In this document: positions 12,132-12,513 of the stretch, one piece after another
Numbering within the stretch: position 1 is the stretch's first letter
How the letters are laid out: each line of letters opens with the position of its first letter
NCBI GenBank assembly: GCA_964569315.1
Contig: CAZMUZ010000107.1
Coordinates: forward strand, 1-12,513
Direction: 5' to 3'
Source: CADEFF01 sp964569315
Lineage (GTDB): Bacteria; Pseudomonadota; Alphaproteobacteria; Dongiales; Dongiaceae
DNA length: 12,513 nucleotides
Translations under genes and position numbers: made by a program
The notes under the pieces: model-generated
What the model saw: only the letters and a program-made list of their open reading frames with translations
Database searches by the model: none
Told to the model about the DNA's origin: nothing

Positions 12132-12513
12132 CTAAAGCCAGGGCCGCTCCAGCCGCGCCTTCGCCTCGAAGCCGTCGATGGCCGCGGCCTTCTGCAAGGT
12201 GAGGCCGATATCGTCGAGCCCGTTCAGCAGGCAGTGCTTGCGGAAGGGATCGATGTCGAACCGGATCTTGCCGCCGTCGGGACCGGTAATCTCCTGCTTC
12301 TCGAGATCGACGGCGAGGATGGCGTTCGAGCCGCGCTCGGCATCGTCCATCAGCTTGTCCACCTCGGACTGCGGCAGGGCGATCGGCAGGATGCCGTTCT
12401 TGAAGCAGTTGTTGTAGAAGATGTCCGCGAAGCTCGGCGCGATCACGCAGCGAATGCCGAAATCGAGCAGCGCCCAGGGCGCATGCTCGCGGCTCGAGCC
12501 GCAGCCGAAATTC
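12132..12513 (-). CDS. leuD: 3-isopropylmalate dehydratase small subunit, C-terminal part (5' end outside window)
   Basis: With LeuC, LeuD isomerises 2-isopropylmalate to 3-isopropylmalate in leucine biosynthesis. The visible 126 residues begin inside the swivelling domain with the signature NFGCGSSREHAPWALLDFGI, which carries the substrate-binding Gly-Ser-Ser-Arg loop. They continue IAPSFADIFYNNCFKNGILPI, then a helix of the LPQSEVDKLMDD type, and end in FDIDPFRKHCLLNGLDDIGLTL. These are standard LeuD features. A full protein is about 200 residues, so roughly 75 N-terminal residues lie beyond position 12513. It precedes leuB on the same strand. Confidence 0.96.
   Translation of the reverse strand, partial: NFGCGSSREHAPWALLDFGIRCVIAPSFADIFYNNCFKNGILPIALPQSEVDKLMDDAERGSNAILAVDLEKQEITGPDGGKIRFDIDPFRKHCLLNGLDDIGLTLQKAAAIDGFEAKARLERPWL

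Overview
This is a GC-rich chromosomal window that reads as an alphaproteobacterium, probably of the Rhodospirillales type. That assignment is an inference from the sdhCDAB order, the SdhC/SdhD sequence style, the ethylmalonyl-CoA-pathway-like gene pair and a leuD-leuB block with asd nearby. Nearly everything is housekeeping metabolism. I see no prophage, insertion sequence, CRISPR array, tRNA or rRNA, and no clearly new defence or mobile system.

Layout. Positions 1-3087 (minus strand) hold the succinate dehydrogenase operon sdhC-sdhD-sdhA-sdhB, with sdhB cut by the window edge. An inverted pair of REP-like palindromes sits between sdhA and sdhB. Upstream of sdhC lies about 1.08 kb (3088-4168) with no supportable gene. 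It carries a putative sdh promoter, a short cluster of DnaA-box-like 9-mers, hairpins and a 15-bp tandem duplication. Next come a small unrecognised lipoprotein (4169-4552, minus) and a translationally coupled pair: a CitE-like malyl-CoA lyase/thioesterase followed by a MaoC-type (mesaconyl-CoA hydratase-like) hydratase (6673 down to 4716, minus). pdxY (6838-7683, plus) converges on asd (8752-7739, minus) at a strong hairpin. A DUF962/Mpo1-like membrane protein (8864-9220, plus) diverges from asd.

Positions 9220-10300 (minus) contain two tiny exported Thr/Ala/Pro-rich proteins and a DUF3303 protein. The second exported-protein gene is interrupted by a 100-N scaffold gap. The gap is flanked by two identical 55-bp sequences, and collapsing these restores one 84-residue reading frame, so the gap is probably an assembly artefact. 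A GNAT acetyltransferase (10394-10870, plus) then converges on leuB (11991-10879, minus). leuD, with its 5' part outside the window, lies upstream of leuB with a third REP-like copy between them.

How the genes fit together. The lyase and hydratase handle C4/C5 hydroxyacyl-CoA esters (malyl-, beta-methylmalyl- and mesaconyl-CoA). These pathways feed succinyl-CoA, malate and glyoxylate into central metabolism, next to the TCA-cycle and respiratory succinate dehydrogenase. asd, leuB and leuD belong to aspartate-family and leucine biosynthesis, and pdxY salvages the vitamin B6 cofactor. The least explained parts are the noncoding stretch upstream of sdhC, the small lipoprotein, and the pair of small exported proteins.
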